From positions 2,232,001 to 2,296,000 of the forward strand of contig NZ_CP182357.1 in NCBI RefSeq assembly GCF_048571275.1: 64,000 nt of DNA, written 5' to 3'. The notes under the pieces are model-generated. The model did not search any database. It had not been told where the DNA came from and saw only the letters and a list, made by a program, of their open reading frames with translations. The DNA comes from Marinarcus sediminis (GTDB lineage Bacteria > Campylobacterota > Campylobacteria > Campylobacterales > Arcobacteraceae). Positions 45,101-60,100 of this stretch are shown here, piece after piece (position 1 is the stretch's first letter; the number at the start of each line of letters is the position of its first letter). A program made the translations under genes and the position numbers.

Positions 45101-48100
45101 TTACAACTACTCTTTGTGTTCCACCTTTAAACATTAACGTATCAATATCTAAGCCATCGCCATCGGTTCCACCATCAAGATAGTCTATTCCGTGATCACT
45201 AAAAAGGGTGTCGTTATTGCTCCCTCCATAAAGGGTATCATTGTCATCACCTCCCTCTAACGTATCACTTCCGGCATCTCCCCATAAAATATCACTTCCT
45301 GCTCCACCATTGAGTTGATCCACATCATTTCCACCATGAAGACTATCAGCTCCATCATTTCCATAGAGTGTATCTTGGGACTCACCTCCATAAACAATAT
45401 CATTCCCCGCTCCAGCATCAACGTAATCGTTTGAACCACCAGTATTTATATAGTCATCTCCACCTTGTCCATAAATCGTATCCGCACCACCGTCACTGTA
45501 AATAATATTGTTGTTGTTGTCACCGCTGAATATATCCGCATAATCAGTTAACGTAAAGTTTTCAAAATCTGCTGTACCATCGGCTTTTTGTAAAATATAA
45601 TCGGTATAACCTCGTCCATCAGTAATGGCAAAGAAGGTATAGGTATCATCTGTAACTGACAGACCACTGATAGCAATATCAGTAGTCGTTACAGAAGCCG
45701 TTAAAACAGAGTCATTGACACTGGTCAAAATAATTCTTGAACCTTGGTTTTCACCGACATAATCATCATAATCAAGCGTATCTGTTCCATCTCCACCAAT
45801 GAGAGTATCACTTCCATAATTGGCATATGCTCGGTCATTCCCTGCACCCAAATCGTAAATATCATTGCCTGATCTTCCACCAACCACATCATTTCCATCA
45901 TACATGATGAAAATATTGTCGTTGTTGCTTCCCCAAACTCTCTCTGAACGGTTTCCATTAAAATCGATGATGTTTTCAACATTATAGACTTTAGTATCAC
46001 CCACGTTGTTGGCGTTTAAGTCAACATTATAATTGCTGCTGTCAACGTCGTAGTGTTCAAAACTGATCCAATCTCCATTGCCAGTTGTGTTTCCTTCTCC
46101 ATTAATATAATCTTGTCCCGCAGAGATATAGAATACATCATCCCCATCTCCACCATAAAAGGAGTTATTTAACGCATTCCCACCAATGGTGTCGGACAAA
46201 TTAGAACCTTGAACATTTTCAATCCCAGTAATATAATCTTTGGCATTGCTGTCATCTTTGCTGATAACTTCATTGTAATCGCCACTTAAAACGGCATCTA
46301 AGGTATCATCACTGGCATCACTGATCACTTGATTTAAATCAACGATAATACCATGAGTTGAAGTGCTATAATTGATCCAATCCTCTTCTACATCATTTCC
46401 GGTACTGTCTCCACCAATTAAAATATCGCCATCAAAATTCCCAGTGAAGGTATCTATCCCTTCATCTCCAAAAGCGACATCTTGAACTCCCGCTCCTGTT
46501 GAAATAATATCTGCACCCGTACCACCAAAAACCGTATCAACTCCGCCATTGGCATTGATAATATCTGCACCACCGTATCCATAAATTTTATTGGCATTGT
46601 TATCCCCAATTAATGTATCAGCATAGTTGAGTGTTCCTCCAATATTTTCAATGGCATTAATGGTATTTTCGGTATTACCGTATCCATCAAGGATGGTTGA
46701 AGTGAGTAAATTAACATTTACACTTGAGGCAGTAAAATAAAAATCAAGTAAATCTTCACCGGCTCCACCATCATATTTATCCGTTCCTTCGCCCCCTCTT
46801 AACGTATCATTCCCATCACCACCAAAAAGATAATCATCTCCTAAACCGCCAATAATGGTATCATCACCTAAATATCCATTTAACGTATTGTTTTGATCAT
46901 CTCCGGTTAAAGTATCAACATATGCTGATCCAAAAAGGTTTTCAATTCCCGTAATGGTTGTATTTCCTAATCCACCTGTAATTGAACCACCATCCATACT
47001 TGCAGTAACACCAATACCACTTCCAACTGAAGTTTCACCAATGCTGATAAAACTTAACCAATCTCCTGTAGCACTTGTGCCATCCCATGTTGAGTTAGAT
47101 CCACCATTGATGGTATCTCCTCCATTGGTTGCAATAATGGTATCATCACCATTTCCTGCTTGAATATTATTCCAACTGCTGTTCCCTTTTAATGTATCAT
47201 TAAAATTCGAACCAATAATATTTTCTATACCAGAGACACTGTCTTTGGTTCCAAAACCGTCTTCCATAACTTCATATGCAGTTACTACGCCATTTTCATC
47301 AATGCTGTCTAAATAAACAATAACACCGGTATTGGTTTGACCATCACTTAAGTCAATCGTATCGATACCACTGTCACCTTCAATAACATCATTTCCGGCT
47401 TGACCTCGTAGAATATCATTTCCACTTCCACCATAAAGAGTATCATCTCCAATTCCACCATATAGCGTATCATTATTGCTTAATCCATAAATGGTATCAC
47501 TGTAATCAACTCCACCTATAGCTGTTCCATTAAATCCTTTAATATCATCCACATAGTTTGAACCAACAATAATTTCAATGTGATCAAGCAGCGTATCTAA
47601 TCCATCGGTTGTACTCGTAATCGTTCCATAATCACCACTTGCACCAGAGTTCAGTACCGCCGTAATACCGGATTCAGCATCGGTATAACTGACCGTATCA
47701 CTTCCTGTTCCACCACTGAAACTGTCATCACCTAAACCACCTCGAATGCTGTCATCTCCAGCTTCACCATAAATGGTATCGTTCCCAGCTTCACCAAAAA
47801 GACTGTCGCCACCATCGCCACCATAAATAGTATCTTTTCCTGTTCCTCCATAGATAGAATCAATGCCTGCTCCACCATCTAGAACATCATCTCCTTCTCG
47901 TCCATTGATGGTATCATTACCCGCATTTCCACTTAACGTGTTGGCATTACTGTCTCCATAAAGTTCATCATTTCCTGTTGTTCCAATAATATGTTCGATA
48001 TTATAAATATAATCTTCTACTGCTGTTCCACCATTTTCATACCCATCGTTACTGGCTTTATTTAATCCCAAATCTACTATAACAGCATTACCACCATTTG

Positions 48101-51100
48101 CAATAACTGTACTGTAATCTAAAATATCAATGCCCGCTCCACCATCAAATGAATCAACTCCTGCTGAAGCAATAAAACTGTCATCCCCTTTATATCCAGA
48201 CAAGGTATTCACAACTGCAAAATCATCATCCCCTCTTAAAGTATCACTGTTTTTTGTACCTACAATGTTTTCAATGCCACTTAAGGTATCATAAATATTG
48301 GCGTCCGTAGCAAGTTGCGCTTGTTTTGTTGCTCTGCTTAAATCAACATTGATGGCAGTTGAATCTGTGATATAACTGTAATCTACAGTATCATTTCCGC
48401 TATCACTGCTGTCATCACCCCCATAAATGGTATCATCATCAAGTCCACCTAAAATGGTATCGTTTCCTGATTGACCCATGATAATATCAGCACCAGCACC
48501 ACCAATGATAATATCATCGCCTCCTCCAGCTTGAATGGTGTTAATCCCATCATCACCTACAAGAGTATCACTGTTGTTTGAACCAATAATATCTTGAATA
48601 TCATAAAGTCTGTCCGTACCCTCACCTGTTGCTGTTTGAGTTGCTAAGGTTGCACTGCTTTCTTGACTTAATAAGATGGTTGAAGTCGTTGAAGAGATAT
48701 TAACTTTGACCCCTGTACCTGAAGTACTGTAATCCACAACATCTCTGGCACCGTCACTGAGAGTAGTACTTTCAAGACCTCCATAAATAATATCATCTCC
48801 TAAACCACCTCTGAATGTATCGGCACCCGCTCCACCAATTAAGGTATCGCTTCCTGCGTTTCCATAAAGAGTATCTGAATCCAAACCACCTTCAAATTTG
48901 TTATCTTGTCCATCTCCAATGAGTGTATCAACAAAACTTGTACCTACAATGTTTTCAATACCATCAATATACTCTTTGTTTCCAAAACCATCATCTTGGA
49001 CTCGATACGTGGTATTATCACCAAAGGTTTGCGTTTTGGTTAAATCGACTTTAACCCCTTGAGTTAAGGTATCTGAATAATCAATGGTATCACTACTTCC
49101 ACTTCCACCATCAATATAATCAACCCCTTCTAAACCTCTGAACGTATCATTATCTGCACCACCAAAAAGTGTATTGTCTTTATCATCTCCGGTAATATTA
49201 TCGGCTCTGTCCGTTCCAATGACATTTTCAATTTGTCGTAAGGTATCTACTTTACCATTTGAAGTGGCCGTTCCTTCAGCATTATTTCCGCTGTTATTGT
49301 CTGTGTCTAAATCAACAGTAACGCCATAAGCTAAATCTGAGAAGTCAGCAGTATCATTTCCCGAACCTCCGTCAATAATATCGGCTTCTGCTCCTCCTCT
49401 GATAATATCATTTCCTGCACCTGTCATGATTTCATTGGCTGAGGCATCCCCATAAATGGTATCATCTCCACTTCCAGTGATAATATTTTCAACACCATCA
49501 ATAAATTCTCTGTTGCCATAACCATCGTTTTGAACTCGATATGTTCCACTGCTGCCATCGGTTTGTGTCGCACTCATGTCAATAATGACATTTTGACTTC
49601 CCGTACTGAAATCACCTGTATCAGTACCATTTCCACCAATAAGTCTGTCTGCTCCATCCAGCCCTTTTAAATAATCATTGCCTGAACCACCGTTAAGAGT
49701 ATTGGCATAATCGTCACCCGCAATATAGTCATTTTTATTTGAACCAATCACATTTTCAATATTGCTGATGGTTTTTGTTCCAAATTGATTGTGGATTCGT
49801 TGTGCCGTTGTAAGAGCCAAATCAATCTCAATACCGCTGTATGCATCCGTTCCTGTTGTATCAATTCCACTGCCATCAGAATCTCTGGTATCCCCACTGT
49901 CATCGCTGAGTGAAATTGAACTGAAATCCAATGTATCTCCGGCTCCTTCATACGCTTGAGTTGCACCTTGATTTCCAATGGCGTCAATGGTATGATTCCC
50001 TCCATCAATAATATCATCGCCACTTCCGGCAATAATATAATCATCTCCATCCCCACCTTGGATGTTATCTGCTCCACCCAAGTCGCTGATGGTATCGTTT
50101 CCAGCAAGACCTTTAAGTGTATTAACGCCATCATCTCCTGTGATTTCATCGGCTTCATTGGCTAAATTTGTTCCTGTAATATTTTCAATAGAGGTAAAAA
50201 TATCTGTTCCCGTACTGCTTCCAACGGCAAAATGGTTTTTAATGTTTGCAGAAACCGATGAACTCGCTCCACTGTAATCAGCGGTATCGCTTCCTACTCC
50301 ACCATCTAAATTGTCATTGCCTGTTCCACCAATAAGTGTATCATCGCCATATCCACCATAAAGTGAATCTTCACCAGCACCACCATCTAAGGTATCATTA
50401 TTGACCATAGTATTACTGCTTAAAGAGTCATCTCCATATAATTTGTCGTTGCCATCTCCACCTAAAATATAATCAACACCATCTCCACCATAAATGGTAT
50501 CCAGTCCTGCTCCTCCAATTAAACTCTCAGTTGTACCATTATCATTATCGCCACCATCGATGATATCATCGCCAGCACTTCCATCAATATAATCTGTTCC
50601 TGCATTACCTTCTAAAACATTGTTTCCATCATCACCAATAATATTATCGGCAATTGAAGTTCCCTTGACATTTTCAATATTCACAATTGTATGGTTATTT
50701 ACAGAATCAACTTTAACGTTTGAAACGGTGCTGTCATGGAGTATGACATCCACTCCAGTAGTCAGTCCCGATACATCCAATGAACTGTAATCAACCGTAT
50801 CGCTTCCTCGACTGGTATCAATTTCACTTCCCCCATCAATAATATCATGAGTAAAGACTGTATCCGCAAAAATATCATTGCCTTCGTTTCCATAAAGGGT
50901 ATCAGCAACCGTATCACCACCACCTGTGATGGTATCATTTCCAGCTCCACCTTCAATATAATCGCTTCCACCTCGTCCATTTAAAATGTCATTTCCAGCC
51001 ATTCCTAAAAGGGTATTGGCATCTGCATTTCCTAAAATGGTGTCATTTCCAGCTGTACCTGTAATGTTCTCTACATCTTTGAGTTTGTCATTTTGTGCAC

Positions 51101-54100
51101 CTGAACCACTGACAGTTACAGTGGAATAACTGTTGCCATCCACAATAGAGAGGTCAACTTCTATTTTTGTTGCCCCATTGGTGCTATAATTGACTGTATC
51201 ACCACCCACTTCAACACCTTGTGCATTGACATTATTTTCACCTGCATCAATATTATTGGCAACACTTAATTTTGTGATAAAAGTATCATCAAAATCACTT
51301 CCAACAACATTTTCAATGTTTAGAAGTGTGTCATTGACATTGGTAGGAGTCCCTCCCACATCAACTGTTTTGGTTGCACTGTTTGCACTTAAATCAACAA
51401 TTACCCCAGCAGTAAGTGCAGCAATGGTATAAAATACAGTATCAACACCACTTCGTCCATCAAAACTGTTGGCACTGCTGTTTCCTCTGAATCTGTCTGT
51501 GCCTGCTGTTCCAACAGCATTTTCCACTTCAATAATAACATCTGTTTTTTTAACCGCATCTGCATTTGAACTGTCTTTAATGTATGCACTGTTGGTACTA
51601 AAATCAATATCGGCATAATATTCCGCATCTACAATGGCACTATAATCTATGATATCACTTCCAACACCACCTGTAATAGTGTCATTTCCATCAAAAGTGT
51701 CTGTGCTGTAAATGGCTTGGAAAATGTCATCTCCCGCTCCACCTACAAGTATATCATCACCACTTCCACCCACAATTAAATCGTTTCCAGCATCTCCTGA
51801 AATGCTGTCATTCCCAGCTTCCCCATAAAGTGTATCGTTGTCATCTCCACCAAAAATGGTATCGTTGTTATCGCCTGCATAAATGGTGTCATTTCCACCC
51901 ATTCCACTTAAGGTATTCACCGAACTGTTTGCATGAATAATATCTGCTTCTAAGTTTGAACCAATGATATTTTCAATGCCATACAATTCATCGGTTCCTT
52001 GGTCTGCACTGACAGCTGTTCCTTTGGCATTGCCTTCAGCTAAGTTAACTGTCATTCCTTTAATGGCTTGAGAATAATCTACCGTGTCATTCCCACTGTC
52101 ACTTGAAGCATCGCCTCCATAGACAATATCTGTTGAGTTATCTGCTTGTGAGAAAACAACAACGTCATCGCCGGCACCAGAATAGATGGTATCAGCACCC
52201 AATCCACCATTAATAGTGTCATTACCTGCACCACCATAAACGATGTCATTACCATTTTCTGCATCGATGTTATCATTGCCATCGCCACCATCAATGTAAT
52301 CTTTTCCATCACCACCAAAAATAGAATCATTGCCATCGCCACCAAAAAGTTGGTCATCGCCGGCTTTTCCATCTAAGTAGTCATTGCCACCCATTCCCAT
52401 TAATACGTTGATATTTCCATCACCTGTGATGCTATCAACACTGTTTGTACCCGTAATGTTTTCAATACCCGTTATTGTGTGGTCAATGATTGAATTAATT
52501 ACTACATCGGCTGTAGTATTTCCCTCTAAAATAATATTAACGCCATTGGTTAAACCTTGATAATTGACCGTGTCATATCCACTGCCCCCATCAATGATAT
52601 CTCCCGTGGTATCACCATCAACATCTTGAAGAATTAAATCATCACCACTTCCCCCATTAATAACATCGGCATTGCCTTTTCCTGAAATGGTGTCATCACC
52701 AGCTTCCCCATTTAAGGTGTTGACTTCACTGTTTCCAATAATGGTATCATTATTGGTTGTTCCTGAAATAATCTCTATGCCATAGAGTCTATCGGTATAC
52801 ACAGGAGAAGTAAAATCATTGGCAATTAAATCAATTTTTGCTTCAGAGTAGTCATTGGTTCCATCATTTAAAATGGTACTTAAATCAATATAGAGTTTAT
52901 AGTTGTCATTAACACTGTTGCTGTAATCAACTTTATCTCCAATTGTGTGACTGTCTCCTAAGGTTGTTCCACCATAAATATAATCATTGCCCAGTGAGCT
53001 ATTAAATGTATCATCACCACTTCCACCTTGCAAGATATTTGCAAGGCTACTTCCTGTCATAACATCATTTGCATCACCACCAATGGCATTTTCAATTGAG
53101 TAAAGAGTGTCATTGTCTGTGGCATCAACAAAAGCACTGCCCGTTTCTAAATTAATGGTGACAGATTTTGAAGTCAAATAAGCATAACTGACCGTATCAT
53201 ATTCAGTCACACTTTCACTTTGACCTTTCAAATATCCATAAATGGCATCAATACCATCATTTCCACTGAGTGTATCTGCCCCTGCACTTCCTTGCAATTC
53301 ATTTGCACCAGTGTTCATGGTAATAATATCATCACCTGCTGTACCTATGATGTTTTCAAACCCTTTAATGATGTCATCATTTCCACCATAAACAGTCACT
53401 TGCCAAGAATCATTGCCCCCAACTCCATCAAAATCATTGGTTGCACTTTGACTCAAATCTACACTGATGTGATGAGTGTTTGATAAGGCACTGTAATCTA
53501 ACGTATCTGTACCCGTATCCCCATCATAATAATCTGCTCCATCATTAAAAGCCGTTGCAATAACTAAGTCATCTCCCGTTCCTGCATAAACGGTATCATT
53601 TCCACCTCGTGCTTCAATGGTGTCATTTAACGCTTGTGTATTGATGATATTTTTAACATTGCTTCCGTAAACCGTATCTGCTGCAAAATTTGAACCAACA
53701 ATATTTTCAATGCCATAAAGTTCATCTATTCCTTGACCTTGATCACCAACGGCACCATCACTTCGTCCCTCTTCTGTTCCAACGGCTGTTAATCCACCGC
53801 TTAAACTCACATCTAAGTCAATGGTTAAGTTCTCTAGTGCATTGGTGTAATCAACGGTATCATTTCCACTGTCTGTATGAGTTGTTCCATCATAATTTCC
53901 ACCATAAACCTTATCACTTCCAAGGCCACCGGTTAAATAATCATCGCCATCTCCACCCACAACAGTATCATCACCTGCACCACCATAAAGAGTATCGTTA
54001 CCAGTTCCACCATAGAGTTTATCCAATCCAGCTTCACCGTAAAGAGTATCAGCCCCTGCATTTCCTAAAAGTGAATTGTCTTGTCCATCCCCTTTGATAT

Positions 54101-57100
54101 AATCGCTGTCTTGTGTTCCTTTTATATGCTCTACATTTAAAATAGTATCAGTTAAACTTTGACCATTCACAGTTACATCAGCTTCATTGGCACCATTGAG
54201 TGTAACTGAGATTCCTTTAGTGGCAGCATTGCTGTCATCACCAATAACCGAATAATCTGCCCAATCGCCTGTACCTATACCACCGTCGTAATAATCCGCT
54301 CCATCATTGACCCAGCTATCCATGGTTCCATCATTATTGGTGTCTGTTCCTGCAATAAATGTATCGTTTCCACTGCCACCTTGAACGGAGTTGTTTTGTA
54401 AATTTCCAATAAACGTATCATCTTTACTGGAACCAATGATGTGTTCAATATTTAAAACGGTATCACTCTCTCCTGTTGTTACAACTTGAGACAAAGTGGT
54501 ACTTAAATTGACATTCACTCCATTGGTGGTGTAGTATTCATACGAAATGGTATCGTTTAAATCACTAATACCACTTCCTCCATTGATAGTATTATTTTCT
54601 CCATCTTCATTCATTTTAAAAATATCCGCACCCGTTCCACCAATGGCATTTTCAATGTCAATAAAGGTATCGGTTTCTGTTGCAGTCGTTGCAACGGCAT
54701 TTTTAAAGTCAACGGTAACGGCAACGGTTTTTTCACTGTAACTTGCAGTATCGCTTCCCGCTCCACCATTAAGATAATCGTTCCCTGCTTGTCCACTTAA
54801 AGTGTCATCACCAGCGAGTCCAATGAGAGTATTTTTATCAGCATCACCAGTAATGGTGTCATTTCCAGCACTTCCAGTGATATTTTCCATATCTTTTAAT
54901 TTATCCGTAACGCTGAGTACGCCACCTTGATAAATATTGGCATCATAATAACCTTGAGCATCTGCCCCCGTTGAAAGATTGACCACCACTTTGTCTTGAG
55001 TAGCATCACTTACGGTGATGGCTTGATAACTGATACTGTCTCCAAAAGTTTCATTGCCTTCTTGTCCATCAAATCGATTTGAATTAGATAAATCGGAGAT
55101 AAACGTATCATCAAAAGCTGAACCAATGGCATTTTCTATTGAGTTAAGAGTATCACTTCCATCCCCTGTAGCAGTTTGGTTATCCAAATTAACCGTAACT
55201 CCATTGAGTGTGTCGGCATAAGTAACCGTATCAATTCCTTCTCCTCCATAGAGTGAATCGTTGTTTGCTCCACCACTTAAGGTATCATCACCATAACCAC
55301 CATAAAGGGTATCTGCACCGTCTTCACCAAAAAGCGTATCAGCTCCACCACTGGTATTGGCATTTAAAGAGTCATCCCCATAGATGACATCGGCTTCTGT
55401 TCCACCATAAATGGTATCAAGTCCCAATCCACCATACAAGGTGTCAACACCTGCTTCACCTCTTAAAGTATCATTTCCTGCACCACCATCAAGAATATCA
55501 TCTCCACTTCCTGCATTGATAATATCATTACCATCCATACCTTTTAAGATATTTGAACCGGTATCTCCAATAATCGTATCATTGCTATTCGTACCAATGA
55601 CATTTTCAATATTGGTAATAGCATCATCCCGTACCGTGCTATTACTTGCTGCTGCATTTTTTAATAATAAATTTTGCGAAGACAAATTGACATCAACAAA
55701 ATAGTTGCTGTTGCTTACTTGTGAAAAATCAACGGTGTCTCCACTGCTGTTATTTGTTCCCCCATCAATCGTATCTACTTCACCACTGATTGCTGCATCT
55801 TTGACATAGAACCAATCATTTCCACTGCCACCTTGTAAGTTGTTGGTGTCACTGTTACCGGTAAACGTATCGTCACCAGAAGTTCCAATGACATTTTCTA
55901 TGTGAATTAAAGTATCTGGATTTTGTAAAACACCTGCAACCGTCACCATAACATTAGCTGTACTTGTATTGCTTAAATCCACCACAATTTTATCGGTCAA
56001 ATTTGTCAAGTTTGCATAACTTACGGTATCGTTTTGATCACTTGCTGATTCACTGTTGATATTGTTTAAATCGGTAATTCCCCCGTTAAAAGTGTTCGAA
56101 GCACTGTTGTCGCCATAAAACATATCGGCATAGTTTGAACCAATCACATTTTCAATGCCCACAAGAGTATCTGTTCCTTGATTTGCACCAATGACTTGGG
56201 CTGTAGTAATGCCTAAATTAACAGTAACTCCACCCGTAGAATGATTGTAAAAAACGGTATCAACATCAGCTCCACCATCTAAATAATCATCGCCACTGCC
56301 ACCTTCTAAGAAATCATTTCCTGCAAGACCAAAAAAAGTATTGTTTTCACTGTTTCCATAAACGGTATCATTTCCAGCCGTTGCGGTAATATTTTCAATA
56401 TCAATTAAAGTATCGGTTGCCGTTAATGTGCCATTATTATACACTTGTACACTGTTTGCAGCCACACCATTAATGGCAGTGTTGGTTAAATTGGCAATAA
56501 TATAATCTGCACCATCGGTTAATCGTTTGCTGTAATCAACGGTATCTCCAATGCCACCTTCATTGGTTTCATCACCACCACTGAATTTGTTATTGGCATT
56601 TTCATTGGAATAAAACGTATCGGAGTAACTGCTTCCAAGAACATTTTCAATGTTAACTAAAGTATCACTTCCTTGTCCCCCACCAACAGCTTGGGCAACA
56701 CTTCCTAAACCTAAATCAACACTAATAGCACCAGTAGAGTCACTGTAATCAACGGTATCTCCAATGCCAGCAGTATGCGTTCCACCGTCTAAATAGTCAT
56801 CATCTGCTCCACCTTGTAAGGTATCATCTCCTGCTTCCCCATACAAGGTATCATTGCCTGCTAATCCATTTAAACTGTCATTGCCTGCTTGTCCATAAAA
56901 AGTATTGCTTTGAGTGTTTCCAATGACTAAATCATTGCCTTGAGTTCCTATTACGTTCTCAACATTGGTAACAGAATCACTGGCTCCACCATTAACACTT
57001 AAAGTCGTTTCAATATCAGCTTCAGCCAATGTAACAGAAATGGCGTGAGTTGATTCTAATGCACTGTAATCAACCGTATCACTTCCTGCATCACCATTGA

Positions 57101-60100
57101 TGACATCAGAGCCATCATTGTATGTGGTTGCCACGATAGTATCATCACCTGCTCCACCTAAAAGGATATCAACTCCGCCTTTTCCTTCTAAAATATCATT
57201 GCCTGCTTGACCTTCTAACTTATTGCCATCACTGTTTCCAATAAGTGTATCAAATCCAGCTGATCCACTGATATTTGTAATGCCATACAATTTATCGGTT
57301 GATTCTAAATTTGAAGCAAATCCATCATTTAATGAACTGTTTGATTTTAAAGCATTAACATAACCACCTGCTTGTACATCACTTAAATCAACATAGACTT
57401 TTTGTACACCATCATAATAGACTTTGTTGTACTCACCACTTGCAATGGTATGTGTCGTTCCTACAAGTGTTCCCCCATAAATGGTATCACTGCCTTCTGA
57501 AGCATAAAACTTATCATCTCCACCTGCTCCAATTAACGTATCAACACTGTTAGAACCTGTCATACTGTCTTGATATGAAGAGCCGATAACCACTTCGATA
57601 CTCTCTAAATCGTCTTGTGCATCAAAACCATCTTGAGTGACTTCAATGGCATTTTGCAAATTAACAACAATTCCTTTTCCCGCACCACTGTAATCTGCAG
57701 TATCTTGACCGTCCCCACCTTTTAATGTGTCATTTCCAGCTCCACCACTTAAGGTATCATCGCCTAAGCTACCATCTAAAATATTATTATTTGCATCCCC
57801 ATTGATAATATCATTGCCACTTGAACCAATAACATTTTCTATATTTTTAATGGTATCATTGGCATACGTATCAATGGTAACAACTGTATCTATTGAACCA
57901 TTTAGGGTAACACTGATGGCTTTACTGATAGCACTGTAATCTACAGTGTCATTTCCTGCTCCACTTCCAGTACCCCCATCACCATCAATAACATCTCTTC
58001 CATCATCCCCATCTTCAAGAATTTTATCTTGCCCAGTCGTTACATTATTATCAAGACCCGCTTTAAATGTATCATTACCTGCACCACCATATAACGTATC
58101 TTCACCACCAGCACCTACAATAATATCATCTCCATAATGTCCTTGAATGATATTTTTATCATCATCTCCACCGATATAATCTGAGGCAGTGGTTCCTGTA
58201 ATATTTTCAATATTTTTTAAGTAATCAGCTGCTGATGTTGCAACAGTTGCTGTCGCATACCCATTAACATTAACATTCTTTAAATTGATATCTAAAGGTT
58301 GAGTTTCATCTGAGTAATCAATGCTATCACCATTAATTTCATCTCCTTCACCACCATCGATGGTATCAAGACCTGCTCCCCCTTTTAAGACATCATCACC
58401 TGTGCCACCATATAAAGTGTCAGCACCTAATCCACCAATAAGGTTATCATCTCCTGCATCACCGTATAAAACATCATCTTCATATCCACCATCTAATGTG
58501 TCATTTCCCGCATTTCCACGCAAAATATTTGATAATGCATCACCTGTAAGCGTATCGTTTCCAGCTCCACCTGTAATATTTTCTACGTTAACAACAAAAT
58601 CGGTATAAGTTGTTGCTCCTTCTGTAATAGTTGCTGTCTTTTCTGTCGAAGTATCTAAAGTTAAATCTAAATTTTGTCCGGCAGTTAAATTACTGTAATC
58701 TACAGTATCTTCACTTCCTTCTCCACCATCAATGGTATCTGTTCCATCATTGGCTCTTAAAATAAACATGTCGTTTCCAGCACCACCTAGAAGGTTATCA
58801 TCTCCATCTAATCCTTCAAGGATATCATTTCCATCAAGTCCTTTAATTTGGTTAGCACCATTATCCCCTTTTAAGGTATCGCTAGAATTGCTTCCAATGA
58901 TATTAGCAAAATTATAAATGGTATCCATATCATTAGTTGTTTTGCCAACAGCAAATGAAGCACTTAAATCAACATTAACAGCTTCAGTTAAACTTTTAAA
59001 AGATAATGTATTAACTCCCGTTCCCCCATCTAAATAATCGGCACCACTTCCACCATCAATCGTATCATCGCCACCTAAACCTAAAATAGTATTAACACTG
59101 CTGTTACCAGTAATCTCATCACCGGTGGTTGACCCATGAATATTTTCAATATTTGCAATGGTATGATTAGCACTCTCATTGGCAACTTTTACATTTGTCG
59201 TTGCACCCCCATCTTCTAAAGTCAGTGTGATTTTAGAATTTAAATTGCTGTAATCGATTGTGTCACCTTTTGCAGTAAAGGCATTACCCGAACCTTGAGT
59301 TCCACTTGCATCAACTGTATGGGTACCTCCATCAATGGTATCTCCAGTAAAATCAGTGTCTGTAAAAATATCATCACCACTGCCACCAAGTAATGTATCA
59401 GACCCTGCTGCTCCACTTATAGTGTCATTTCCTGCTCCACCTTCAAGTGTATTTACCTCAGCATTTCCCTTTAAAATGTCATTCCCCGCACTGGCAATGA
59501 TATTTTCAATATTATTTAAACTGTCTGTTTGCTCTACTGTTGTTCCATTTTTAACACTGCCACTGTGAGCACTCAAATCTACTTCCACATGGTAAGTGTC
59601 ATCTGTAATTAAACTATAATCAATCGTATCTCGGTTAAACTCGTCATCGGTATCGCTTTGTACATTATTGCTTCCATCAAGTTCATAACCATCAATTACA
59701 TCATTTCCATCGCCAAGATTTACAAGAAATCGGTCATTCCCAATACCACCTAAAAGCGTATCAATACCATTTCCCCCATCAATAACATCATTTCCAGACA
59801 GACCTTTAATAATATTGGCACTGTTATCTCCTGTTAAAGTATCTGCTGAGAGTGTTCCCGTTAAGTTTTCAAAGTTTATAATAGTATCCGAACCATCATT
59901 ACCTGTATTATTAACTTGAATACTCAAATTAACACTCACCCCTGCGATTGCATTTTCATAGGTTAACGTATCAATTCCAGCACCACCATCTAATGTGTTA
60001 TCACCACTGCTTCCTTCAATGGTATCATTATAGTTGCTTCCAATAACATTTTCTACTTCCACATAAGTATCAATTGAACCAAAACCATCTGTTCCTTGTG

